64,000 nt of DNA, from assembly GCA_905221605.1 (NCBI GenBank), contig CAJNDS010002718.1, positions 122,001-186,000 of the forward strand, given 5' to 3'. Below are positions 21,482-31,300 of the stretch, piece by piece (position 1 is the stretch's first letter; each line of letters starts with the position of its first letter). The stretch comes from Symbiodinium natans (Eukaryota > Sar > Dinophyceae > Suessiales > Symbiodiniaceae). Position numbers and translations under genes: made by a program. The notes beneath the pieces are model-generated. The model was not told the origin of the DNA. It was given only the letters and a program-made list of their open reading frames with translations, and ran no database searches.

Positions 21482-21600
21482 CTAGCCCTGAACACCACAA
21501 GCAGGGCTGACCCTAAGTGTAAGCAAATATCCAGGGCGGGCGCCGAAGACGAAGTGCTTCTGCGGCTTAAGCTCGAAGGTCTTGCCGTTGAAGCTCACCT
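21482..21600 (-). CDS. Gene D exon 10 (terminal)
   Basis: GCAG acceptor in phase; reads VSFNGKTFELKPQKHFVFGA and on to TAG at 21482. Confidence 0.6.
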
Positions 21601-24600
21601 CTGCATCGAAAGGGCTTCAGAAGTCCCCAAAGTAGAAGGGAACCTTCAGCTCATTCCCACTAGCACCCCTATATATAGTTCGGATGGGGCATGCCCGTTT
21701 TGGGTAAGAAAACCACCGCCAACCTACTCAACCCATATCCCCTCAACCCCTCACTTCTGACAGAATCCCATCTAAATCCACCAAGAGTATCCTCAACCCA
21801 TACCCTCCTTCGAAATCTCAACCCCTTAACCCAAATCCTTGCCCACGCCACCATATGCAATTACTACTTCCTCCCACATTGAACATGTCACCATGGCGAG
21901 AAATGCTACCGAAGGGGTCATTTCTGCCGGAAAACGCCGCGGAACTTTCGCACGCCTCATCGCCCGGCCTCCTCCCAACCTACACATACTACGACCTTCA
22001 GCAGACATGAGCTCCTAAAAACCACAAAGCCCCTAGAGGCCATAAGGCCCCCTAAAACCCCTAAAGTCCACACCCCTGTAGGTCGCATAAACCCTGCGAC
22101 CCGAACATGACCCCTACGCCCTCAACCTAAAGCCCTGTGCCCCAGAGAAAAAAATGCGACACCCTGCACAGGCCGAGCTCTTTACACAGAGTAATCTAAA
22201 GGGCTTTAATCGGGAAGTTCAGGGTTCTGAGACTTTCTCAGCTAACCATTGCTGCAACAGGGGCCTCTGTACCAACGTGGCTTAGGGTGGAGCCTTTCGG
22301 CTGGACAGCAGAAGCTGCAACAGTAAACTCCGAAGGCCTGACCCAAGAGCCTAAGCCCTTTACCCTGTCCCTAGATCTTCCAGCCCGAAAAAACCGAAAA
22401 GCCCTTCAAACCCCAAACCGAACCCGAAGTCCCTAAAGCCCAGAACTCAAAAAACCCCAAACCTGTAGACCAAATAACCTTGAGCCAGGTGTCCTTGACA
22501 CCGCTACCGTTGCTGCAGATTTTGTGGAGCTTCGGCAGGTCGAATGTCTGGAGGTACCTCAGCAGATTTCGGAGCCATGTGAAGGGCTCACTTTCGCCAT
22601 ATTTTGGGGGGGGGGGGGGGGAAGATGGGGCCTTGCACCCCCCCCCCCTCCCTTATCCGAAGCGCTAAACCACGGTGTTTTTACTCTGAGCTCTTTTCCC
22701 CTCAGCCCCGATGGCTTTCTAGGCCTTATGCTTTGGAAGAACCCGCGTCGCTTTCACCACTTTCACCTCCTGCCCCTAGGTCACTATGAAAGACCTCCGT
22801 CTCAAACCCCTTGGCTTCTCCTTTACATCGGATGCCTTCGCACGAGTGGGATCCTCATAAAGCCGCAACCGGAGTTCTTTCGGTGGCCCAAGTCCGAAAC
22901 GTCCAGTCGCGCAAGGTTGCGGGATCTCCCCAATATGCGTAAGATCTAGGTTCGGTCTCGGCCATCTGGCTCGAGCCCACAGCTCCTAGCGCGTCTGCCT
23001 GCAAGGGACATGACGCTGGGAGAATAGGGTTTAGGGTTTAGGGTTTATGGTTCAGGGTTTAGGGTTCAAGGTTTAGGGTTTAGGGGATTAGGGTTTAGGG
23101 GTTCAGCCTAAACCCTAAACCCTGAACCATAAACCCTTTTAGGGTTCATTTGGTTCTCAAGGAACTCGGAACGGTTCAGGCGTTCGCCACACGGACAGAT
23201 GGACTCTTCCTCTTGCAGGGTTTAGGGTTTAGGGTTTAGGGTTTCGGGTTTAGGGTTTAGGGTTTAGGGTTTAGAGGAACCCAAGACCTATCCTTTTGTA
23301 GGTTCCTGTTCTAAAACCCATTTAGGGGATTCTTAGGTAGCCTACAAAAAAGGAAACCCTAAACCCTAAACCCTAAACCCTAAACCCTAAACCCTAAACC
23401 CTAAACCCTAAACCCTAAACCCTAAACCCTAAACCTTCACTGCGTACGTGCGGTACGGGTCAAGGCCCTTCTAAGGCGAAATGTTGCGGAAAGTCATGAG
23501 CACGACCTACGCCTGGTACATGACTCACACCTAGACCTCACATGTAAACAACCCGAAACCCCAAACCCAAAACCTCGAAGTCTGAAACATCTGAACCCCT
23601 GAGGAGCCGTAAGGGCGCCACTCCTTGCAGATGCGCTCAGCCGTCGCATCCTTCTGAGTCAGCTCCTGCCGCCCTAGAACCCTCAAGCGGCGACCCCAGA
23701 GCCACCAAGGGGTTAGGGTTTAGGGTTTAGGGTTTAGGCTTTAGGGTTTAGGGTTTAGGGCATAGGGTTTAGGGTTTAGGGCGTTTAAGGCTTCTGGCGT
23801 TTGGGCCTTTGGAGTTTACGCTTAGGGTTGAGGGCTTTTGGAGTCTACGAAAGCCCTTATACTGTACCCAAGTCGCATCTCGATCTTCTACTTTCAAGTG
23901 ACTCCGCCAGAGCTCACGAAGTCTTGTAAGGCTTCTCCCGAATTAAACCCTAAACCCTAAACCCTAAACCCTAAACCCTAAACCCTAAACCCTTCCAGGG
24001 TTTCTAGAGCTTTGGCTTCTCTTAGCGCAGGCCACTCGGGCCTTTAGCGCTGCCTCATTGAAGAAGGCGCCGCGGACCTCCAGCACACTTTTCTAGGGTT
24101 AGGGTTTAGGGTTTAGGGTTTAGGGTTTAGGGTTTAGGGTTTAGGGTTTAGGGTTTAGGGGTTAGGGGTTAGGGTTTAGGGTTTAGGGTTTAGGGTTTAG
24201 GGGTTTGGGTTTTAGGGTGTAGGATTTCGGGCTGCACCTGTAAAGCCTCCGAAAACGAGGCTTCCGAAGCATGTTTCTTCCAACCCTGGAGAAGGTAGAA
24301 AACCTAGGGGGAAAACAATAACCAAGAAGTGAAAACACCCAAGAATGGAAGGTTATTTTCAGGTTTAGCATGTCCCAAAAGAGGTTAAGGATGCCCTAAG
24401 GCCGTACTCAGCACCTCAACCACAAGCGCTACACCTGCTTCCAGGGTTTCGATAGAAATGGCAGGACCCTGTAACACCACGCGTGGGCATGTTGTCAGCA
24501 AGTAAGTTCTGGACTTGTCAGCTATATCGCCAAAACTGTCTGCAGCAAGCAGAAAGGTTCCGAGAGTCCGGCCGTAATGGTCACGACCAGCTCATCATCA

Positions 24601-25455
24601 TCCAGGATAGGGAAGCTGTCCTGGTTTATGACGACCTCAGAGCACGCGGCATTCGGCGTAGGGGTCCATGTGATCCGTCCTCATGCTATTTCTACATAAC
24701 CTTGAATTCTCAATCACACACAAGGACCCCCCCCCCCCCCCCCGGTGTGGACCTTGTCTGAATATGAGCCACACAACTTCAGGTAACTGTCCCTGCCGTC
24801 AACTCAGCTAACATGCTGCCAAAGTCATGCACTGAATGGACCTGCAAAAATCGCGAAACATGTCTACGCTCTGCTCGCCCATTGAATCCCGAACTGGAAA
24901 CGTGAATCCTTGACCCGACCCCCCTGCCTACTGCCAAACCCTCAACTCTCATTCAACCGTACGCCCATGAAGAGCTCAGAACAAGGCTCCGCTAACAACA
25001 GCTACTCCCCAAGCCTTGTGCTTCCGCCCTCCCCCCTTGCACCCCGGACCCCTCCCCCCCTCCCCGAACCTCCCCCCCCCCACACCCCATGCCCCCCCAC
25101 CCCCCACCCAACCCCCTCCCCAGCCTCATGGCCTTGCATCACGGAAGAATCCCAAAGATCCCTGGCCAGGGGCGGTTTTTGGGATTTTGGGGTTTCTGCT
25201 TTGAGGGTGGAGGCCTGTCTAGGTTGCAGGGCTTACTTGGGGCACCGAGGCTTCAGGCTTTGAGGGTTTATGGGTTTATGAGTTAATGGGTTTATGGGTT
25301 TAAATGGGTTTATGGGTTTAAATGGGTTTATGGGTTTATGGGTTTATGGGTTTATGGGTTTATGGGTTTATGGGTTTATGGGTTTATGGGCTTATGGGTT
25401 TATGGGCTTAGGGAACCTCTGCAACCCTAAACCCGGAACCCAACTTCGGCCAAAC
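21482..25455 (-). CDS. Gene D: unidentified protein, 10 exons
   Basis: Exons 25455-25415, 25161-25125, 24841-24788, 24635-24573, 24077-24029, 23673-23597, 23467-23435, 23209-23166, 22557-22508 and 21600-21482 join in one frame (567 nt, 188 aa and TAG). Distinctive stretches are VTLNIIVWPKLGSG, VVINQDSFPILDDDELVVTI, RQELTQKDATAERICKEW, SICPCGERLN and EVSFNGKTFELKPQKHFVFG. No family recognised. The N-terminus is not certain; an upstream exon may exist between 25460 and 25640. Exon 23467-23435 ends AAG|GTTTAGGG and exon 25455-25415 ends GG|GTTTAGG, so the repeat itself supplies the donor. The uninterrupted phase over ten joins is the main support. Confidence 0.65.
22508..22557 (-). CDS. Gene D exon 9
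   Basis: CTGAG|GTACC acceptor, GT donor; reads YLQTFDLPKLHKICSN. Confidence 0.65.
23025..23125. repeat. Head-to-head TTTAGGG / CCCTAAA arrays
   Basis: A TTTAGGG array runs into CCTAAACCCTAAACCCTGAA with a spacer of only a few bases: a near-perfect hairpin within an intron. Confidence 0.8.
23113..23163. mobile_element. MITE family B, half copy
   Basis: Only the right arm TTTTAGGGTTCATTTGGTTC then TCAAGG, next to gene D exon 8. Full copies at 27866 and 28553. Confidence 0.6.
23166..23209 (-). CDS. Gene D exon 8
   Basis: AGAG|GAA acceptor, GT donor; reads EESICPCGERLNRS. A family B MITE half lies immediately to the left. Confidence 0.65.
23352..23436 (-). repeat. (CCCTAAA)n array
   Basis: About twelve units; its last unit forms the GT donor of gene D exon 7. 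Confidence 0.95.
23435..23467 (-). CDS. Gene D exon 7 (33 nt)
   Basis: GAAG|GGC acceptor; GLDPYRTYAVK; donor AAG|GTTTAGGG is the first unit of the array. Confidence 0.6.
23597..23673 (-). CDS. Gene D exon 6
   Basis: TTCTAG|GG acceptor, GT donor; reads RQELTQKDATAERICKEWRP then YGSSG. Confidence 0.7.
24029..24077 (-). CDS. Gene D exon 5
   Basis: GGAG|GTC acceptor, GC donor; reads VRGAFFNEAALKARVA. TTTAGGG array on its right, CCCTAAA on its left. Confidence 0.65.
24093..24215 (+). repeat. (TTTAGGG)n array
   Basis: Right flank of gene D exon 5. Confidence 0.95.
24573..24635 (-). CDS. Gene D exon 4
   Basis: CTGAG|GTC acceptor, ACG|GC donor, 21 codons; begins VVINQDSFPILDDDELVVTI. Confidence 0.65.
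24788..24841 (-). CDS. Gene D exon 3
   Basis: TTTTGCAG|GTC acceptor, GT donor, 18 codons VHSVHDFGSMLAELTAGT. Confidence 0.65.
25125..25161 (-). CDS. Gene D exon 2
   Basis: GGCCAG|G acceptor, GAG|GC donor; reads DLWDSSVMQGHE. Confidence 0.5.
25258..25412 (+). repeat. Variant array dominated by the 8-mer TTTATGGG
   Basis: About seventeen units of GGTTTATG, directly left of gene D exon 1. Confidence 0.9.
25415..25455 (-). CDS. Gene D exon 1
   Basis: CCCAG|GTC acceptor; reads VTLNIIVWPKLGS; donor GG|GTTTAGG taken from the adjacent telomeric repeat. Confidence 0.6.
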
Positions 25456-25646
25456 GATGATGTTTAGGGTGACCTGGGGGGGGTGACCTTGGAACTCCGT
25501 GAGTCTTTTTTTTTGGTTTGGGTAGATGTGAGGGCTTATGCGACTGGGGGGCACGGGAATGAGAAGTTGAGAGGCTGGATCTGGGGCCACTGGAATGAAA
25601 CCATCCCTTTTAGTTGAGTTCTTAGACTGGAGGGGCCCTCAGCCTA

Positions 25647-25830
25647 TTATTCTTGTTGCCCCGCAAATCTCTTAAGGGTTAAGCGTTCAGAGTTTCGGAC
25701 TTGAGTGAATGAATTGTGCTCACGGTTAAGTACGGTTTCCTGCTCACTCATGAGAGCTTGGGCTAAAGTTCGTGCGCACAATCTGGAAGCAAAGCACAGT
25801 GGCACAATTTTTAGCCTCCGTGACATGGAT
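25647..25830 (-). CDS. Gene C terminal exon
   Basis: CTGCAG acceptor; phase-matched frame begins SMSRRLKIVPLCFASRLCAR, later SFTQVRNSERLTLKRF, TAA at 25647. Confidence 0.4.
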
Positions 25831-26770
25831 CTGCAGAGTGCGTGTATAACTTTGGGTTTGGGGATTGGGCCGTAGGATGGTTTAAGATGAACCACTGGGA
25901 AGGTTCCCCCTTATGCTAACAGCCCCTAACAATTTCAAGCTCAGGAGAGGGGGAAAAAAACACCCGTGGGCCAACCTCCGGAGCAGCTTGTGTATGTAGT
26001 CGCGCTTCTGCCTTAGTCCCCAAAGGTTACACCGCTAGCCGGGGGGGGGGGGGGGGGGGGTGGTTTTAGGGTTTAGGGTTTAGGGCTTAGTGCTTAGGTT
26101 AGGGCTTAGGGCTTAGGGTTTAGGGTTTAGGGTTCAGGGCTTAGGGTTTAGGGTTTAGGGTCTGGGCTTTCTGGGGCATGGGCTGGAGAACCTGTTGCGT
26201 GGAGAAGGGGGAATATCCTTGGGGACCAAAGGAACCCTAACAATGGGGCCATAGGGGTGGTTGTCAAAATTATGATCCCTTTTGGGGTACCCTAAATATT
26301 AGGTGCCGTATTCTCATAGGGATCCAAAAAGGGACCATAATTTTGACGGCCACCCATAAGGTGGGTTTCCGAATACAGGGGTACCCTTTTTGGGTTCCTA
26401 AAATAAAGATTGTCGTGTTTGGGGGTACATTCGGGGTACCTGTACTGTTGCAATTGCGAACACGGCATATGAACGATCGGGCTGATGTGGACGGCAGCTG
26501 AAAGAGTGTTCTTCCTATAGCCTCGGCCGCTGTTGTGGCGGTTGATGGGAATCAGTCGTTCCTGTGCTGGAAGGAACTTCCCGACTAGGTTTAGGGTTTA
26601 GGGCTTTAAGGTTTAGGGTAGGGCTGCCCTTTATCCACCAACCTCTAAACCCTAAACCCTGAACCTGAAATCTAAACCCTCAATAAACACCGACAAACAG
26701 CCGAGGTGCTTCATAGCCTTGCCTAGCAGGCCTTTACTCTTCTTGCCGGGCTTGACCTGCACAAGCTGAG
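25647..26770 (-). CDS. Gene C: small basic protein (N-terminus missing)
   Basis: Four phase-compatible exons (26770-26699, 26584-26515, 26011-25976, 25830-25647) with TAA at 25647, 120 codons. The product is strongly basic: QLVQVKPGKKSKGLLGKAMK, GKFLPAQERLIPINRHNSGR, QKRDYIHKLLR. Composition recalls an organellar ribosomal protein, but no motif proves this. In the last exon a second minus frame (IHVTEAKNCATVLCFQIVRT) with a GTGAGC donor is also attractive; I chose the frame by phase. The first coding exon should lie between 26780 and 28250. Confidence 0.5.
25976..26011 (-). CDS. Gene C exon
   Basis: CTAAG|G acceptor, GGAG|GT donor; reads QKRDYIHKLLR. Confidence 0.55.
26256..26355. mobile_element. 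MITE family C, copy 2 (best palindrome)
   Basis: GGTGGTTGTCAAAATTATGA at the left and its inverse ending AATTTTGACGGCCACC at the right. Confidence 0.75.
26515..26584 (-). CDS. Gene C exon
   Basis: CTAG acceptor, TATAG|GAAGAA donor echoed by the next acceptor CTAAG|GCAGAA; reads GKFLPAQERLIPINRHNSGR then GY. Confidence 0.6.
26699..26770 (-). CDS. Gene C exon
   Basis: GCGAG acceptor, GT donor; reads QLVQVKPGKKSKGLLGKAMK then HLG. Confidence 0.6.
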
Positions 26771-26779
26771 CTCGCGGCA

Positions 26780-28250
26780 GGGGTTGAGGGTTTAAGGGTT
26801 TAGGCTCAAGGGTTTAAGGTTTCGGGTTTAGGATTATGGGCTTAGGATTAAGGGTTTACGGTCTCTGTAGGGGGTTTCTCGGGTTCAGGGTTTGGTCTTC
26901 CCCTCAGTCCGGACCCTAAGCTTCTGAGCGTGAGAAAGCAAAAAAACACACAAAACACAAAATCTCCCCCCCCCCCCCCACACACACACACAGTAAACCC
27001 TAAACCTTAACCCTTAAACCCTCAATGGCTATCTGCAAAAGCGCTTACAAACCAATGGAGAGCGCCTTCAGGCAGCAAGCATTGAGAAAAAAAATATCGC
27101 CTAGAGTTTGCAAACCCTGAACCCTGAAACGCCCAAAGAAACCCCGCAAGCCATAAGCCATTAAACCCTTGCATCCTAGACATACAAACCGGCAAACCTA
27201 AACCTCAAGGGTGACTGAGGCTTGAGAGACATTCCTGACGGTTAGCGATTGAGTGGGAGCTTACGGGTCTGAGCCCTGGGCAGAATTTAGCTTTATGGTC
27301 TGTAGGGTTTGTTTGCTGAAGAGCTTGCGGGGGCCCTTGATTGAATCTGACCATGCTTGGCTATCGTCGGTTCGAGGCTAGTTTTGGTTTTCGACGGTCA
27401 CCCGGGTGAAGGTCATGGTTCAAGCCCATAAGCACAAGGTGAGACATTCTAACTGCCCGTGGCAGCCCGATCAAGAGATGACTGATGTGCTGCACAGATG
27501 TCGTTGCAAAAGACCTCTTGAGTCTGCAGCGGTGCATCCAGCTTCGCAAATTCGCAAGATGTCACCAATCATCTTGATTGATGCGGTCCGAGCAGCTGAA
27601 AGCCCGAGCAAAACATTACTGAATAGAGTGGGAGAGATTGGGGGGGGGGGGGGGGGGGCGGGGGCATAAAGCATCACAACGCAAAGCAATGAGCAACGCC
27701 CGACCCGATGCCTAACCAAATTGGGGGACTGAAGGGCAAGCTGTGGCATGCTGGGTCATGCTGGGTCGCTGCTGCATGCAGCAGGGAGTACGGACACTGT
27801 CAGGCGGCCACGATGTCGAAACTCCAGCAGCCCGGCACGCAAAAAAAAGTCAAAACCCTGAAGTTCCTTGAGAACCAAATGAACCCTAAAAGGGTTTATG
27901 GTTCATATACCCCAATAAGGATTATAGTAGTATAAGGTATAAGGTCCCAATTTTAGGGTTCATTTGGTTCCCAAGGTTCTCTAGGACTTGCTGACGCCAA
28001 TGACGACTGAGATCCACTCAAGTGCACCGTCATCGCGGCAGAAACTTTAGAGAATCTATCGCACTGCACATGCCCCAAAGACCACTTAGAACCCGATGAA
28101 AAAAAAACCCTCAAAGTCACGCATCTGCCCAGTAAACCCGGAGGCTTGAAAACCTAAATCCAATCTCTACAACACACCCACCCCTCCAAACCCCCCACGT
28201 CTGCAAAAAAAATTGTCTGCAAAACTTGAAGCAAGAACTCGACATGGAGT
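26780..28250. other. Region between genes C and B: unassigned
   Basis: Contains (C)n(CA)n near 26970 and a poly-G near 27640. Both strands are open around 27400-27620; the minus strand reads TASIKMIGDILRICEAGC, the plus strand RAAESPSKTLLNRVGEI. A GTAAGC-ended stretch near 27040 (EGALHWF) is possible. Gene C's first exon may be here. Confidence 0.35.
27866..27976. mobile_element. MITE family B, copy 1
   Basis: CCTTGAGAACCAAATGAACC at the left, GGTTCATTTGGTTCCCAAGG at the right, AT-rich centre with TATAGTAGTATAAGG. Confidence 0.8.
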
Positions 28251-28253
28251 CCT

Positions 28254-28349
28254 TCAGACGGACTCGGAAATCGTCTTGAAATGGCGCAAAGCCATCAACT
28301 CACACTCCACGGGAGAGCCCCGAAAGGCATTGGCGAGGAAATCCGGCAC
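28254..28349 (-). CDS. Gene B terminal exon
   Basis: GCGCAG|GTG acceptor; VPDFLANAFRGSPVECELMA then LRHFKTISESV and TGA. Confidence 0.6.
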   Translation of the reverse strand: MPDFLANAFRGSPVECELMALRHFKTISESV

Positions 28350-31300
28350 CTGCGCATGTCAGTTGATCCCGGGCTTTTTGGGGGCTTCTGTGTTGCCAGG
28401 AGACTAGGCTGCCTTAAGTGCTTACAAGCCGTACTTCCGAAACCCAGACCCCAGACCCCATGTAAACCCTCATGCTCGGGATTCGGAATCTTGGGGAACC
28501 TCCGCGCCCCCCCAAACCGGGCAGTCCCCAAAACTGGCAGTTCCCTTTCCATGGGGACCGAATGAACCCTAAACGGGTTATGGTGCATATATACATGAAC
28601 CGGGATTATAGTAGCATAGGGTAATATGACCGCCAATTTTAGGGTTCATTTGGTCCTCAAGGTTTTGGCTGGCGCAAATATCGGATCCGCCCTCTAGGGT
28701 TGCCGCAAGTTTCTGTTTAACCCTAAACCCTAAACCCTAAACCCTAAACCCTAAACCCTAAACCCTAAACCCTAAACCCTAAACCCTAAACCCTAAACCC
28801 TAAACCCTAAACCCTAAACCCTAAACCCTAAACCCTAAACCCTAAACTAAACCCTTGGTGAACAAAACGGGTCGACTCTGGGAGACACAAGAGAGCCCGC
28901 ACGAAGTCAAGTAACACGATCTTGTGATAGACAAGGTATCTTATGGTGCTATTACATTATACGTTTTTTTTTCTGCTGTTCGGCTATTGTACAGTTATAC
29001 AATTATACCGTTACAATACGAACATGCCAGTATTGTACCATTGTCTTAATATGATACTCATTCATATAGATACAAAGTTTTGAGTGGCTGCACCCTTGCA
29101 GTCAACAAAACGCATCAGGATCAGAATGTTACTAGGGTTTAGGGTTTGTAGGGTTTAGGGCTTATGGCCGTTTAGGTTTAGGGCAAATCGAAACTTGGAA
29201 CAGTCGAGAATCAGCAACTTGGGCAGACCTGTCATCCCATAAGGGCAACGAGTCGGGCAAACATAGCCCGCGTGATACGACCTAGCCCAGTGGTAAAATA
29301 GTTGGCAGGCGCACACGGTTTCTAAGGTTTGTTCAATGCTTGGACCCCACCTGTTGAGCCTTCCGAACCCGTTTTTTTTGAATTAGAATATAAATTTGAT
29401 TCTATTAGTCTTGAAAACGTAGACAGGTTTCAGGCCCAGAATGGGGTCCCCTCCGAAAAAATCATGTCAACCCAGGGCCTAAACCCTTTATGAAGAACTT
29501 CATCCCCCTAAAACCCCAAACCCCAAAGCACCTGGGTATCCTTTGCCAGGTCCATTGCTGAGGACCCACGATGGTTCCGAATCTGCAGGCGCGCGCCGGC
29601 AGCGATCAAAGCAGCCGCGGCCTCGAAGGAGTGTTTTTGGATTCTTTGGTTTAGGGTTTAGGGTTTAGGGTTTAGGGTTTAGGGTTTAGGGTTTAGGGTT
29701 TAGGGTTTAGGGTTTAGGGTTTAGGGTTTAGGGTTTAGGGTTTAGGGTTTAGGGTTCAGCACTTAGGGTTTAGGGTTTAGGGGGCGTAGCCTGGGGCATA
29801 AATGGTCGGGCCTCCACTCAGCCCCATGGTATGGTCAGGTGGGGGGGGTCCTAAGATGGACAGTTAGACGCTATGCTGCACGTGCGTGCCTTGTAAACAA
29901 ATACTTTACAAAGGAAAAACCCGCAGAATAGACGCATTGAAGCACCCTTAGCATCTGCACAGTGTGTCCCGGGCGGGGGCGCAGAGGGCGCGGAGCGCTA
30001 GGAGGGCGCGGAGGGCGTGCAGGGCGGAAGGTTATACCATACCCCAAAGAAGTGATCCCAAAAAGTGAGAGGATGATCATTCCGGATTCGAAGAGTGTTC
30101 CAGAAAACTCAGAGTTCCGGACTTCGGGCTTCGACGATGAAGCACCGTGTGATGATTGAAAGGGAGAGGCAACCCTGGCCCCTCGTCAGTGTCACGGCAG
30201 CCAGGCCCCAGAGAGTGTGAGGGTATGGCAGACAAAGCCTTGACTCAGCGCTGAGCTGTTAGGGGTTCTGAGCTTCGGAGATCGTAGGCCGGGGTATGTT
30301 AGAACGACGGTCAGCCAGGCAGGTTCGGGGATCATAGGGACAGGCAGGCCACGAAGCCTGCTCAGTGCTCATGGAGAACCTGTTGCAACGTTGCAATGTG
30401 CCATAAAGGCCATCGAAAGTCGCACCGGCCCTTTGGGAGCTTGTTTCGAGGGCACTTCTGTCACCTCCAATCTTGATGAGGATTAAGAGCGAGACTGAAG
30501 CAATCTCTTGTCAAGGCTGCGTGGCCAGCAAACCGAAATGCAGGCCGCCAGTGGCAGAGAGCTAGGTCTCGGGCTTGGAATTTTGTGCGGGGGGGAGGTT
30601 GCAAATCTGGTTTGGAGGTTTCGAATAGAATCTGGGAATGCTGAGGGAGCAGGATTCAGCTCGGGATGGGGAGTCCTGGCGCGGGGGATCGAGGCGGTTC
30701 GGTGCCTTTGGGGGCAGGCTGCTGAATCGCCTAGCTGAGCGGGTGAACACACAATCCCGTCCCGATATTCAGTCACATCATATACGTCACCCCCTACCCA
30801 TGGAGTTACATGAAAGTATTCGGGGGCCGGGGCAGGGTGGTTTTCATATAGTGTAAGAATATTACGCCGCTCAGGTCTTTGAGCCTCGTAGGCTCCACAC
30901 ATGATGCTGCACATCAGCGGCGTGGCGCCCTGGTGCTGGTAGGCGTACTGACTGAAGGCGGTCTTCCGCCATGAGTGCCTTAGGCTCAGGTGGCAACTGG
31001 ATACTACTTGTTAGACATGTCCAAAATTCGAAAAAGCACTCTCCAGTTGCAACAGTCAGATGGTGTGCCTTAAGCTCATGTAGGCCATCATCATCTGGAG
31101 CATGGCCGACTTGGGAAGGCAGACAGGGCCATCCACATCGGCTCCCGCCTCCAGCAAGGCGGCCACCACCGCACCGGAAGCGCCCCCGAAGAGGATGCTG
31201 CAGTGGAGGGCTGCAGTGGTGTCCTTCTGTGAGAGGCCTCCCGCGCATAACTCCTCAATGAGTCGGACCTGAAGCCCAGCATCATTCGTGCCGACCCCAC

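Noticed and set aside
22524-22949. 141-codon plus ORF (GFLGLMLWKNPRRFHHFHLL)
   Set aside because: Runs through poly-G/poly-C and overlaps gene D exon 9 on the other strand; the minus strand is also open. Left unassigned.
22945-23010. tRNA gene
   Set aside because: GGCTCGAGCCC resembles a B box, but no cloverleaf pairing or A box fits on either strand.
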